This document shows positions 34,721 through 44,287 of a stretch of 64,000 nt of DNA, one piece after another. This stretch comes from Flavobacterium undicola (GTDB lineage Bacteria > Bacteroidota > Bacteroidia > Flavobacteriales > Flavobacteriaceae). The number at the start of each line of letters is the position of its first letter. Position 1 is the first letter of the stretch. The notes under the pieces were generated by a model. The model was not told the origin of the DNA. It searched no databases and saw only the letters and a list, made by a program, of their open reading frames with translations. The stretch spans positions 1 to 64,000 of the forward strand of contig NZ_JAAAPM020000017.1 in assembly GCF_009909155.2 (NCBI RefSeq). Direction: 5' to 3'. Position numbers and translations under genes: made by a program.

Positions 34721-35130
34721 TATAAAAGGCTTTTCATTTTATTTTCAAAATCGATGAAAACAGGAAAATAATCATTCAAAATGATTTCTAAAATAGCCAA
34801 AACCTCTTTCTCATCATAAATATGAGAAGTAAGATTTCTACTTTTAATCATATCTAACCAAATATCTCCTTTAGAAATAAGTCCAACATTAAAAGCTTCT
34901 TTCACGGCATTTTTACTACCATACAAGTCTGTTTTTCCTTGTTCTTCCAGAAAATCTTTCATTACTTTCCAAGACAATTCTTGAGAAACCTCAAAGGCTT
35001 GAATTACCCCTTGTAGTTCTAATTCAGTAAAGCCTCTTTCTTCTTTAAGTTGCTTAGCATTTTTTAATTGCTTAAATGCATTTACAAAATGTTCAAACCT
35101 CTGTTTCCAACGAATATCTTGATTTTCCAT
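34720..35130 (-). CDS. HEPN-family toxin (nucleotidyltransferase substrate-binding type, HI0074-like)
   Basis: The 136-residue all-helical protein matches the HI0074/TIGR01987 family: WKQRFEHFVNAFKQLKNA at the start, then LELQGVIQAFEVSQELSWKVMKDFL. The catalytic HEPN motif Rx4H is intact in SRNLTSHIYDE, followed by a Tyr that could be the modification site. HEPN toxins cut RNA. The gene starts 5 bases after the parE stop and is coupled to the MNT gene, so the pair is transcribed with topoisomerase IV genes unless it has an internal promoter. Confidence 0.87.
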   Translation of the reverse strand: MENQDIRWKQRFEHFVNAFKQLKNAKQLKEERGFTELELQGVIQAFEVSQELSWKVMKDFLEEQGKTDLYGSKNAVKEAFNVGLISKGDIWLDMIKSRNLTSHIYDEKEVLAILEIILNDYFPVFIDFENKMKSLL

Positions 35131-35135
35131 AAATT

Positions 35136-36998
35136 CTAAGCTTCTTCAATTGTATCCAAATCCACCTTCAAATTCTTGATGATAAACTCTTGTCGGTCTG
35201 GAGTATTTTTACCCATATAGAATGACAACAACTGTTCTACCGAAGTATTTTTGTCCATCATAACAGGATCCAATCGAATATCTTCACCAATAAAAAACTG
35301 AAACTCATTTGGCGAAATCTCTCCCAATCCCTTGAATCGGGTGATTTCTGGTTTGGGTTTTAATTTTTCAATAGCCGATTTTCGTTCTTCTTCAGAATAA
35401 CAATAAATGGTTTCTTTTTTATTTCGAACTCTAAAAAGTGGCGTTTGCAAAATATACAAATGCCCTTCTTTGATTAACTCCGGAAAAAATTGCAGGAAAA
35501 AAGTAATCAACAACAATCGAATGTGCATTCCGTCAACATCGGCATCGGTTGCAATTACAATGTTGTTGTAACGCAGGTTTTCCATATCGTCCTCGATATC
35601 CAAAGCCGCTTGTAATAAGTTGAATTCTTCGTTTTCATAAACAATTTTTTTGCTCATTCCGTACGAATTCAAAGGCTTCCCACGCAAACTAAATACGGCT
35701 TGTGTATTTACATCACGCGATTTAGTAATCGATCCGGAAGCCGAATCTCCCTCGGTAATAAAAAGCGTACTTTCTAAATATCTTGGATTCTTAATATCCG
35801 GTAAATGCACACGACAATCACGTAATTTTTTATTGTGTAAACTCGCTTTTTTTGCTCTGTCTTTGGCTAATTTTCGAATACCCGAAAGTTCTTTACGCTC
35901 TCTTTCGGCTTGCAAAATTTTGCGCAAAAGCAAATCGGCAGTTTCAGGATTTTTATGCAAATAATTATCTAAATTATTTTTGATAAAATCATTTACAAAG
36001 GTACGCACTGATGGCATTCCGGGATCTGAACCCATATCAGTAGAACCTAATTTGGTTTTGGTTTGTGATTCAAAAACAGGTTCCATTACCTTAACACTTA
36101 TCGCACTGACAATGGATTTTCGAATATCAGAAGGTTCAAAACCTTTATTATAAAACTCACGAATGGTTTTTACAATTGCCTCACGAAAAGCCACTAAATG
36201 TGTTCCTCCCTGAGTGGTATTTTGTCCGTTTACAAAAGAATGGTATTCTTCGCTATATTGCGACTTACTGTGAGTCAAAGCTATTTCAATATCATCTCCT
36301 TTGAGGTGAATGATTGGATAAACCATATCTTCGATAGCAATATTCTCATCTAATAAATCTTTCAATCCATTATCTGAAAAGTATTTTTCGCCATTATAAA
36401 TTATCGTTAATCCTGTATTCAGGTAACAATAATTTTTGAGCATTTTCACTACATATTCATTACGGAATTTATAGTTTTTAAAAATGGCTTCATCAGGGAT
36501 AAAGGTAACCTTCGTTCCTTTGCGTTTGGTCGTGTCGACAACATCTTCTTCAATAACCAAATTACCAGCAGAGAACTCAGCCGCTTTTTGTTTGTCTTCT
36601 CTCACCGATTCTACACGGAAATAATTAGACAACGCATTCACTGCCTTGGTACCCACACCATTTAACCCAACAGATTTCTTAAATGCTAAGGAATCATACT
36701 TTCCACCAGTATTCATTTTAGAAACAACATCAACTACTTTCCCAAGCGGAATTCCACGTCCATAATCCCTTACGGCAACTGTTTTGTCTTTTATGGATAC
36801 TTCAATAGTCTTACCGGCACCCATCACAAATTCGTCGATACAGTTATCGAGTACTTCTTTTAATAAAATATAGATACCATCATCTGGCGAAGAACCGTCT
36901 CCTAATTTCCCAATGTACATTCCGGGACGCATACGGATATGCTCTTTCCAGTCGAGTGACCGAATATTATCTTCGGTATATTTACTTTGATCTGACAT
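35136..36998 (-). CDS. parE: DNA topoisomerase IV subunit B
   Basis: The 620-residue ATPase subunit contains the GHKL motifs ([13 protein letters not shown] with the catalytic Glu, [10 protein letters not shown], and [13 protein letters not shown]) and a Toprim domain with [10 protein letters not shown] and [13 protein letters not shown], which binds the catalytic magnesium. The length fits ParE rather than the longer GyrB of some groups. It heads an operon with the HEPN/MNT pair and the subunit A gene. Confidence 0.92.
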   Translation of the reverse strand: MSDQSKYTEDNIRSLDWKEHIRMRPGMYIGKLGDGSSPDDGIYILLKEVLDNCIDEFVMGAGKTIEVSIKDKTVAVRDYGRGIPLGKVVDVVSKMNTGGKYDSLAFKKSVGLNGVGTKAVNALSNYFRVESVREDKQKAAEFSAGNLVIEEDVVDTTKRKGTKVTFIPDEAIFKNYKFRNEYVVKMLKNYCYLNTGLTIIYNGEKYFSDNGLKDLLDENIAIEDMVYPIIHLKGDDIEIALTHSKSQYSEEYHSFVNGQNTTQGGTHLVAFREAIVKTIREFYNKGFEPSDIRKSIVSAISVKVMEPVFESQTKTKLGSTDMGSDPGMPSVRTFVNDFIKNNLDNYLHKNPETADLLLRKILQAERERKELSGIRKLAKDRAKKASLHNKKLRDCRVHLPDIKNPRYLESTLFITEGDSASGSITKSRDVNTQAVFSLRGKPLNSYGMSKKIVYENEEFNLLQAALDIEDDMENLRYNNIVIATDADVDGMHIRLLLITFFLQFFPELIKEGHLYILQTPLFRVRNKKETIYCYSEEERKSAIEKLKPKPEITRFKGLGEISPNEFQFFIGEDIRLDPVMMDKNTSVEQLLSFYMGKNTPDRQEFIIKNLKVDLDTIEEA

Positions 36999-37111
36999 TT
37001 AAATTTTGTGGATTTTGTGCTAATATAGTGTATTTCGGAAGATTTTTAAAATGATATTTATCAAAGTTATCAAGAATATTTTCGACAAAATTCAAGACCT
37101 TATATTAAATT

Positions 37112-38155
37112 CTACAGAACATTTCTGTACCAGAATTCAGTATTATTGCTACTTTTAGTATTAAACAATTCCCCCATTTCAGGAACAATAAAATTCAGCT
37201 TTTCACTTGCTGCTTTTTCAACAAATCGTTCCACAGGTTCTTTCCAGGAATGTTGAGCCAATGCAAATCCTACCCAATGAACCGGCATCATATTTTGCAC
37301 TCCGGCATCAATTGCCGCTTGAACACTTTCTTCCGGATACATATGAATTTGGTACCAATTTTCATTGTATTGCCCACATTCCATAAAAGCAAAATCAAAT
37401 GGTCCTAGTTGAGTTCCAATAGTTTTAAAATGATTACCATAACCACTATCGCCACTAAACCAAATATTTTCTTCTTCAGTTTTAAAAGCCCATCCTCCCC
37501 AAAGCGATTTGGCTCTATCTGTCAATCCCCTTCCCGAAAAATGACGTGTAGGCGTAAACGTAATTTTGATGTTTTCAAAAACAGATTCTTCCCACCAATT
37601 AAACTCAGTTATTTTTTCTGAATCAATTCCCCAGGAAACCAAATGTCTTTTCACACCTAAAGCCACATAAAATTGTTTTGTTTTGTTTTTAAGTTTCAAA
37701 ATACTATCATAATCCAAGTGATCATAATGGTCGTGGGAAATTAAAACCAAATCAATTTCAGGAAATTCATCAATCAAATCTAAAGTTCCCTCACTGAAAC
37801 GTTTTACTTTGAAAGGAGCAATAGGCGCCGCATCTGAACCAAACATGGGATCAATTAGAATAGTTGCATGATTCAGTCGCATTAAAATTTCCGAATGCCC
37901 ATACCAAATACTCTTCATCAAATGATTTCCTGATTCGAATTTTTCTTTATCGAAAGGCAAAATCGGCAATGATTTCAAAGGTTCTCTGTCTGTCTTTTTA
38001 CAAAATTGTTTATGCAAAAATTTAGGCAAATTTGACAAAGAAAATTCCATGGTGGTTTCTTCTAAATTTTCAAAAATTTTACCATTCCAATAAGTCGATT
38101 TAGAATACTTTTCTAAATCTAATTTTGAAGGCCTTGCTCCAAATTGTTTTCGCAT
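37112..38155 (-). CDS. MBL-fold metallo-hydrolase (NAPE-PLD/UlaG-like)
   Basis: The 347-residue soluble enzyme has the metallo-beta-lactamase zinc motif HDHYDHLDY, a second ligand set in FSGDSGYGNHF and a final His in MMPVHWVGF. Features such as WYGHSEILMRLNHATILIDPMF and RHFSGRGLTDR resemble bacterial homologues of N-acyl-phosphatidylethanolamine phospholipase D. The substrate is unknown. Long AT-rich gaps upstream suggest its own promoter. Confidence 0.88.
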   Translation of the reverse strand: MRKQFGARPSKLDLEKYSKSTYWNGKIFENLEETTMEFSLSNLPKFLHKQFCKKTDREPLKSLPILPFDKEKFESGNHLMKSIWYGHSEILMRLNHATILIDPMFGSDAAPIAPFKVKRFSEGTLDLIDEFPEIDLVLISHDHYDHLDYDSILKLKNKTKQFYVALGVKRHLVSWGIDSEKITEFNWWEESVFENIKITFTPTRHFSGRGLTDRAKSLWGGWAFKTEEENIWFSGDSGYGNHFKTIGTQLGPFDFAFMECGQYNENWYQIHMYPEESVQAAIDAGVQNMMPVHWVGFALAQHSWKEPVERFVEKAASEKLNFIVPEMGELFNTKSSNNTEFWYRNVL

Positions 38156-38196
38156 ATTCCTTTATTTTAATCCTAAATTATTCTATCAAAAAAAGA

Positions 38197-38718
38197 TTAA
38201 ATCCCTTTAACAATCCCCTTCAACTGATTATCAAATTCTTCATTAGAAATCTTTCCGTTTACTACGTCAAAATTAGCATCAAAACTAGGCAATGAAAATG
38301 TCGCTTTTATATCGGCTCCATAACGTGGAAAAGCATTTTTGGCAATTTCAAGAACATTTGACCCACCTCTTCCTCCTGGCGAAGTAGCCATAAGTAGCAT
38401 CGGTTTTTGCTGAAAAACTTTTACAGTAATCCTGGAACACCAGTCGAATAAATTCTTGAAAGCTGCGGAGTAATTACTATTGTTTTCGGCAAGCGAAACC
38501 ACTAAAAAATCAGCACTAGCGATTTTAGCTAAAAAAGCTTTCGCTAATTCATGTTGGCCTATTTCTACTTCGATATCCACACTAAACAAAGGCATTTGAT
38601 AATCATTCAAATCCAATACTTCTACTTCGGTATTTTCGAAAAGTGAAGCAGCATAAGTAGCTAATTTTTTATTGATGGAATTTTTACTTGGACTGGCTCC
38701 AAAGGCTATAATTTTCAT
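38197..38718 (-). CDS. NADPH-dependent FMN reductase family protein
   Basis: The 173-residue protein begins MKIIAFGASPSKNSINKKLA, the phosphate-binding start of flavodoxin-like FMN reductases, and has ATSPGGRGGSNVL in the flavin-binding middle. It would reduce flavins, quinones or azo compounds using NAD(P)H. It lies 41 bases upstream of the MBL-fold gene on the same strand, and the two may be cotranscribed. A decayed second copy of this gene is recognisable at 41585-41747. Confidence 0.9.
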   Translation of the reverse strand: MKIIAFGASPSKNSINKKLATYAASLFENTEVEVLDLNDYQMPLFSVDIEVEIGQHELAKAFLAKIASADFLVVSLAENNSNYSAAFKNLFDWCSRITVKVFQQKPMLLMATSPGGRGGSNVLEIAKNAFPRYGADIKATFSLPSFDANFDVVNGKISNEEFDNQLKGIVKGI

Positions 38719-38788
38719 AGATATTTATTTTGATTAAAAGTAACAAAATTTAGATATCTATTGCACAAAAAGAAGGTTTCAAAAGAAA

Positions 38789-40303
38789 TTATTTATAGTA
38801 TTTTCTTAATTTCATATTTAATTCTTTTGGATTAAATGGTTTTATAATATACTCATTCAAACCAATTTTTAATCCCTTTTCAAGATAACTATAAGAAGAT
38901 GAAGCAGTCAATGCAATAATTGGGATTAACGAATTGGTACTCCTTATGATCGCTGTTGCTTCATAACCATCCATTACTGGCATTGACAAATCCATTAAAA
39001 TCAAATCGTATTCATTTGACTTATATTTTTCAACTGCAATAAGTCCGTTCTCTGCAGTATCAACATCTACACTCCATTGCTTTAATATTTTTTCTGCAAT
39101 TTTGATATTAATTAAATTATCTTCCACCAGAAGAATTCTCAATCCGTCCAGACTTTCTTCTTTATAATCATGATGCACAATACTTTTCTTTAATTCCAAA
39201 TTTGTAGAAAAAAAAGGTAATTCCAGAACAAAACTAAAATTAGATCCAACATCTATTTCACTTTGCAATTCGATATCTGAATTCAACAAATGGAGTAGTT
39301 TTTTTGTTATCGCTAACCCTAAACCTGTTCCTCCAAATTGCCTGGTTGTTTTCACTTCTGCCTGTTCAAATTTTTGAAAAATAGATTTAAACTTCTCTAC
39401 ATCAATTCCAATTCCGCTATCGATAATTTGAACTTTGAAAACAGAAATAGTATCCTTTTGTTTAATCTGGTCAACTTTAATTTGAATCAATCCATTTTTA
39501 GTGAATTTTATGGCATTCGAAACTAAATTTGTAATGATTTGACCAATCCTTAAAGGGTCGCTAATTATATTGGGAGTAAAATTGTCATCAATAATTACCT
39601 CAATCTTATTTAAATTTTCTGATGCTTTTATTTCTAAGGATTTTGCTATATGTGTAACCAATTCTTTAAAATCAAACGGAATTTTTTCAAGATCAATTTT
39701 CCCGGCTTCTATTTTATTAAAATCTAAAATATCATTTATGAGCATGTATAAATTTTGTGCCGAATACTTTAAAACCCCCAGATTTTCCTGGAAACTATTT
39801 AATGTATTTTCTTTCTCCATAATGTAAATCAAACCAATGATTGCATTTAACGGAGTCCTAATTTCATGACTCATAATGGAGAGAAAATCCGACTTGGCTT
39901 CATTGGCTTTTTCAGCATTCATTTTGGCCGAATACAATTCATTTTGAAAATCTCTTTTATATTCTATTTCATTACGCAAGATTTGCAACAAATTATTTGA
40001 ATCATCCCCGTTTTGAAATTTTATTTCATTATTATTTAATTGCTTTATAGCTTGAATTAAGTTATTCTGTATATTTTCTTTTTTCCCTAATTCTGATTTT
40101 AATTTTTGATTTATTTTATAATATTCCAAATCATTCAAACGGGAAGATTGTTCAAACAACTCTGCATCTTTTTCAAAATTCAAATACGAAAGATTGACAA
40201 CTTCAATAAAATTTTGAAGAGCCTCATTATTAGCAATGAAGTCATCCGAAAAATGTTTTTTTATTTGCCTATTAAGTTGTCTATGTATATTTTCTTTGTC
40301 CAT
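38789..40303 (-). CDS. Soluble hybrid histidine kinase/response regulator
   Basis: The 504-residue protein has no membrane segment or PAS domain. Residues 1-130 are helical and partly coiled-coil. The HisKA domain carries the phospho-acceptor His146 (MSHEIRTPLNAI), the ATPase domain has LVSNAIKFTKNG, DSGIGIDVEKF and GGTGLGLAITKKL, and a receiver domain occupies about residues 388-504 (LLVEDNLINIKIAEKIL, LMDLSMPVMDGYEA). The signal must come from a partner protein. The FIST-domain gene ends 3 bases upstream, so that protein is the obvious sensor. Confidence 0.9.
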   Translation of the reverse strand: MDKENIHRQLNRQIKKHFSDDFIANNEALQNFIEVVNLSYLNFEKDAELFEQSSRLNDLEYYKINQKLKSELGKKENIQNNLIQAIKQLNNNEIKFQNGDDSNNLLQILRNEIEYKRDFQNELYSAKMNAEKANEAKSDFLSIMSHEIRTPLNAIIGLIYIMEKENTLNSFQENLGVLKYSAQNLYMLINDILDFNKIEAGKIDLEKIPFDFKELVTHIAKSLEIKASENLNKIEVIIDDNFTPNIISDPLRIGQIITNLVSNAIKFTKNGLIQIKVDQIKQKDTISVFKVQIIDSGIGIDVEKFKSIFQKFEQAEVKTTRQFGGTGLGLAITKKLLHLLNSDIELQSEIDVGSNFSFVLELPFFSTNLELKKSIVHHDYKEESLDGLRILLVEDNLINIKIAEKILKQWSVDVDTAENGLIAVEKYKSNEYDLILMDLSMPVMDGYEATAIIRSTNSLIPIIALTASSSYSYLEKGLKIGLNEYIIKPFNPKELNMKLRKYYK

Positions 40304-40306
40304 TTA

Positions 40307-41449
40307 TCATTCTTCGTAAATAGTTGCAATGGTCATCGTTTGGTTATGTAACTCACAGGCTACTTTTTTTAGTGTTGGAGAAATTTCACCATAAGAGTAA
40401 AAACCACAAACTAATGTGTCTTCCCCAAAAACTTCTTTTACCACTTCAAGTTCTTCTTCAATTCTATTACCCAGAACAATTTTTCGGCCTACACAACTCA
40501 CCAACAAGGCTAATTTAGGCTTTGTTGATTGCTCCGAAAATGTCTGTAAAGCAGCGTTGTAAGAAGCATCTATAAGTTTATCCAAATTTCCTTTCATTAA
40601 TCTAACAAAAGAACCCTGAGGAATATTACCTGCAAAAGTCATTGATTTTTTACCTTCATCTATTGATAAAATGGTTCTTACAACGGGAGTCGCTTTTATA
40701 TTTTCTTTCATAGAAAGCGGAAAATATAATGATGAACTCGGCAATTCTTCGGCATATTTTCCAAGATATTCTTTATACAAGTCCAATGCAAACCGATCTC
40801 CTATTTTATACAATACATTCTTTTCTGAAAGCGTAACTTCCCTTTCCGGACCAAAATCGCTCCAACCTCCTTCAGAACCAAAACCAAAATGAATCGCATC
40901 GCCATAAAAACCAACAGCAACAACCTTTCCCTGAGAAGCATCACTGTTTAAGCCAACAATGGTTTTTTCGAATTTATATTCATCACCTGCCAGTCCTCCA
41001 AAAATTGGAATTTTCCCTTTGGTTTGTTTTATGAGTTCGTTTATGAGTTCCGTCCCATTAACAAAACTGCCTTCTGAAAGAATTAATATTGATTTGAGGT
41101 CTTCCTTAAAAAGATCTTTCTTAATCATCTCTCCTAATTCCTCAATATTAAAATTATTCAGAATATCAATTTCAGAAACCTTTATAGCTGTTTTTTCAAA
41201 ATTTATTGCCGTGGCTACAATACTGTTTTCAACTAAACTGGTATTCGAAATTTGTCCTGAAGTAGAACAAATGACAATATCCGCTTCTGGATATAACTCT
41301 TTTATTTTTTTGTATGGTAATATATCATCTAATAAAACTCTTTCACCAAAAGCCAGCACCAGATTTGCTTTATTTGAATCAAAACCATCGGAAGAAAAAA
41401 GAACTTTACCTTCCTTCTTATCATTAATAATGATTTGTTGAAGTTTCAT
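40307..41449 (-). CDS. FIST-domain sensory protein
   Basis: The 380-residue protein matches FIST N (about residues 25-225, with GGLAGDEYKFEKTIVG) followed by FIST C (about 230-365, with GDRFALDLYKEYLGKYAEELP and CGFYSYGEISP). FIST domains bind small ligands; the FIST protein NosP of Pseudomonas and Legionella is a haem-dependent nitric oxide sensor that works with a co-transcribed hybrid kinase. Here a soluble hybrid kinase gene follows 3 bases downstream, giving the same arrangement. Haem ligands cannot be assigned by eye, so the ligand remains open. Confidence 0.88.
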   Translation of the reverse strand: MKLQQIIINDKKEGKVLFSSDGFDSNKANLVLAFGERVLLDDILPYKKIKELYPEADIVICSTSGQISNTSLVENSIVATAINFEKTAIKVSEIDILNNFNIEELGEMIKKDLFKEDLKSILILSEGSFVNGTELINELIKQTKGKIPIFGGLAGDEYKFEKTIVGLNSDASQGKVVAVGFYGDAIHFGFGSEGGWSDFGPEREVTLSEKNVLYKIGDRFALDLYKEYLGKYAEELPSSSLYFPLSMKENIKATPVVRTILSIDEGKKSMTFAGNIPQGSFVRLMKGNLDKLIDASYNAALQTFSEQSTKPKLALLVSCVGRKIVLGNRIEEELEVVKEVFGEDTLVCGFYSYGEISPTLKKVACELHNQTMTIATIYEE

Positions 41450-41584
41450 GGCTAAAATATTTGGGATTTGGACACATAAAGCAACGAAAATATTTCCACA
41501 AAAACAAAAAAAACCTACAAAATCAGTTTAACAACAGCTGTTTACGATATGATAAATTATTTTAAACTTTCTCAGATTCCCACA

Positions 41585-41747
41585 TCACTCCTTTGCTACA
41601 TTAAAATTAGCATCAAATCTAGGTAATTAAAAAGTTGCTTTATATTGGTTAACAAGGAAAGGTCTATTTGGTAGTCTCGAGAACGTTTTGCAAAAGCTCT
41701 TCTATATGGAAAAATAAGTAGCCATTATTAGGGTTTCCGCTAAAAGC
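41585..41747 (-). pseudogene. Decayed copy of an NADPH-dependent FMN reductase gene
   Basis: Reading the minus strand, KIIAFSGN near 41746 resembles the start of the intact gene at 38718, and after a deleted and shifted middle a segment reading KATF-stop-LPRFDANFNVAKE (41588-41636) matches KATFSLPSFDANFDVV of the intact copy. At DNA level the stretch AAAATTAGCATCAAA (41603-41617) is identical to part of the intact gene. Internal deletion, at least one stop codon and frameshifts show it is dead. Confidence 0.75.
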
Positions 41748-41749
41748 GA

Positions 41750-42724
41750 TTATTTTTTTTTATTTCTATTTAAAATTGGATCAATTTCTATGATTTCTTT
41801 TTTTATCCGTACCGAATACCTATTGGGTTGAATATCAACACCAAAATTCTTAGCATATACTTTTGTGAATTCAGCACCAAAATACAGAATTATTGCCGAA
41901 TAATACACCCAAACCAAAATTATTATTACTGAACCCGCAGCTCCATACACCGTAGCGACTGATGAACTTCCTAAATAAAACCCTATGATAAACTTACCTA
42001 TTATAAAAAACAACGAAGTAAAAGATGCTCCTATTAAAGCATCTCTCCTTTTGATAATTCCGTCAGGAAGTGTTCTGAAAATAATGGTAAACAACAAGGT
42101 AATTATAGCAAAAACTATGATAACATTAACTACGTAAAAAAAGTAAAAAGTGCTATCAGGAAAGTAATTCATAATCCGTTCACTCAATAAATCCAATACT
42201 GTATTAACCATTAAACTAACCAACATTAAAAATCCTACGGAAGCAATCATAGAGAAAGACATCAACCTGTTCTGGATAAATTTCTTCAATCCTCGTTTAG
42301 GTTTTGCACTAATTCCCCATATATAATTAATAGAACTTTGAATTTCAGCAAAAACACCAGAAGCTCCAATAAACAACATCACTACACCAAAAATACTCAC
42401 AAAGACATTACTATCAGCAAGAGCCACATTCTTAATAGCATCTTGGATTTGGATTGCAGCATCATTACCTATCAAATCATTAATTTGTCCGTATAATTTA
42501 CCCGTAACCGCTTCTTCTCCAAAGAAAAAACCACAAATTGTAATAATGATAATCAACAATGGAGGAAGTGCAAAAATGGTATAATAGGACAATGCAGCAC
42601 TTAATTTGATGGCATTATCATCTAAGAAAGCAAAACCACTTTCTTTTAAAAGAAATCCTGTTTTCGATAAAAATTCTTTGGGTTTCATTTTTTCAATTTT
42701 TACAATCCTTTCAAATTTAAGCAT
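41750..42724 (-). CDS. YihY/BrkB family inner-membrane protein
   Basis: The 324-residue protein has six membrane helices and the family pattern LSAALSYYTIFALPPLLII near residue 45, then WGISAKPKRGLKKFIQNR and GAAGSVIIILVWVYYSAIILYFGAEFTKVYA near the C-terminus. YihY/BrkB proteins were once called RNase BN, but that activity belongs to another protein; function remains uncertain. The ATG at 42688 (MKPKEFLSKTG) is an alternative start. Its end abuts the decayed flavin reductase copy. Confidence 0.9.
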   Translation of the reverse strand: MLKFERIVKIEKMKPKEFLSKTGFLLKESGFAFLDDNAIKLSAALSYYTIFALPPLLIIIITICGFFFGEEAVTGKLYGQINDLIGNDAAIQIQDAIKNVALADSNVFVSIFGVVMLFIGASGVFAEIQSSINYIWGISAKPKRGLKKFIQNRLMSFSMIASVGFLMLVSLMVNTVLDLLSERIMNYFPDSTFYFFYVVNVIIVFAIITLLFTIIFRTLPDGIIKRRDALIGASFTSLFFIIGKFIIGFYLGSSSVATVYGAAGSVIIILVWVYYSAIILYFGAEFTKVYAKNFGVDIQPNRYSVRIKKEIIEIDPILNRNKKK

Positions 42725-42807
42725 TTCAGAATATAAAAATTTTCAATATTTATTTTAAAATTTACATTATAACCATGCGGTATTATTTCTGTCCTACGCA
42801 TTTTTCC

Positions 42808-42841
42808 ATAAAAAAAACTGCTCAATTGCTTGAACAGTTTT
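42808..42841 (-). terminator. Rho-independent terminator after ychF
   Basis: AAAACTGCTCAA and TTGAACAGTTTT form a 12-base stem with one mismatch and a four-base loop. On the minus strand it is followed by a T-run, 37 bases after the ychF stop. Confidence 0.82.
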
Positions 42842-42878
42842 CTCTATTTTCTTTATTCTATTTTCTTTATTCCAAAAA

Positions 42879-43973
42879 CTACACATTAAAACGGAAATGC
42901 ATCACATCACCATCTTTAACGATATATTCTTTTCCTTCTACTTTAAATTTCCCTGCTTCTTTTGCTTTCGCTTCTGAACCGTATTGAACATAATCCTCAT
43001 ACGAAATTACTTCGGCACGGATGAATCCTTTTTCAAAATCAGTATGAATAACTCCCGCAGCCTGTGGCGCAGTAGATCCAATATTGATAGTCCAGGCACG
43101 AACTTCTTTAACACCAGCCGTGAAATAGGTTTGTTGTTTCAACAATTTATAAGCAGCACGAATTAATACAGAAGCTCCTGGCTCAGTCAATCCCATATCT
43201 TCAAGAAAAACTTGACGCTCTTCATAACTTTCTAATTCAGTAATATCAGCTTCTGCTCCCACTGAAAGGATAATAACTTCAGCATCTTCGTCTTTTACTA
43301 ATTCACGAACTTGGTCTACGTATTTATTTCCGTTTACTGCTGAATTTTCATCTACATTACAAACATACAATACTGGTTTTGCAGTAATTAATTGAAAAGT
43401 TTCGAATAAAATTTCCTCATCATTATTTTGAGGCGTAACCGTTCTAGCCGATTTTGCTTGCAATAAAACCTCTCTAATTCTATCTAAAAGTGCTTTTTCA
43501 GTTTGCGCTTCTTTATTTCCTGTTTTAGCCGCACGATTTACTTTTTCCAAACGTTTTTCAACAGTTTCTAAATCTTTCAACTGTAATTCGATATCAATCG
43601 TTTCTTTATCACGAATTGGATTCACATTTCCATCAACGTGAACAATATTATCATTATCAAAACAACGCAACACATGAATAATCGCATTACACTCTCTAAT
43701 GTTTCCTAAGAATTGATTTCCAAGACCTTCTCCTTTACTTGCTCCTTTTACTAAACCTGCAATATCAACAATATCAACAGTTGCCATTTGAACGCGTTCT
43801 GGCTTTACTAATTCTTCTAATTTGTTGATACGTGGATCAGGTACATTTACCACACCAATATTAGGTTCGATAGTACAAAACGGAAAGTTTGCACTTTGCG
43901 CCTTAGCATTAGACAAACAATTAAATAAAGTTGATTTCCCTACATTTGGTAATCCTACAATTCCTGCTTTCAT
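42879..43973 (-). CDS. ychF: Redox-regulated ATPase YchF/OLA1 family
   Basis: The 364-residue P-loop protein starts MKAGIVGLPNVGKSTLFN, with the G3-type motif DIAGLVKGASKGEGLGNQFL and the G4-like NVDE that lets this family prefer ATP over GTP, ending in a TGS domain (FTAGVKEVRAWTINIGSTAPQAAGVIH). It associates with ribosomes and stress responses in other bacteria. It is highly conserved and of normal length. A strong terminator follows. Confidence 0.95.
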   Translation of the reverse strand: MKAGIVGLPNVGKSTLFNCLSNAKAQSANFPFCTIEPNIGVVNVPDPRINKLEELVKPERVQMATVDIVDIAGLVKGASKGEGLGNQFLGNIRECNAIIHVLRCFDNDNIVHVDGNVNPIRDKETIDIELQLKDLETVEKRLEKVNRAAKTGNKEAQTEKALLDRIREVLLQAKSARTVTPQNNDEEILFETFQLITAKPVLYVCNVDENSAVNGNKYVDQVRELVKDEDAEVIILSVGAEADITELESYEERQVFLEDMGLTEPGASVLIRAAYKLLKQQTYFTAGVKEVRAWTINIGSTAPQAAGVIHTDFEKGFIRAEVISYEDYVQYGSEAKAKEAGKFKVEGKEYIVKDGDVMHFRFNV

Positions 43974-44287
43974 GATCGTATTGTTTACAGCTAGCGTTTT
44001 ATTGCTATGCGTTTTAATTTTGATTTTAAAAGTTGCAAATATAATATATAAAAATCTATAGATAGCATAATTGTAAAATTAATACTAGCCCACTATAAAC
44101 GACGCATCCAATTTCTTTTTCGTCAAATTTATTCCCATCTCAACCCCTTGAAAATTAACTTATTTTAAACACACTAAAACAAAAGCTTTCAGCAAAAAAC
44201 CTTATATTGCAGTTGATTCTTTAACAGAAATTGCATTCTGTTTTTTGGAAACAAAAAAGCGAATAACAGTACTAAATTGTAAATTTT
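43974..44287. other. Divergent promoter region between ychF and a methyltransferase gene
   Basis: About 314 AT-rich bases separate two divergent genes. A ychF-facing -7 box is noted separately. Nothing resembling a gene, RNA or repeat is seen, and no clear promoter for the methyltransferase stands out; TACTAAATTG near 44269 is only a partial match. Confidence 0.5.
44036..44043 (-). promoter_or_regulatory. Possible -7 box of ychF
   Basis: On the minus strand the bases read TATATTTG, matching TAnnTTTG, 62 bases upstream of the ychF start codon. No clear -33 element is found. Confidence 0.4.

Noticed and set aside
34418..36998. ParE topoisomerase subunit as the toxin ParE
   Set aside because: The subunit B gene has GHKL and Toprim motifs and is unrelated to the small ParE toxin family.
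42775..42987. 70-codon plus-strand frame near ychF
   Set aside because: It overlaps the ychF terminator and the antisense of the ychF end.
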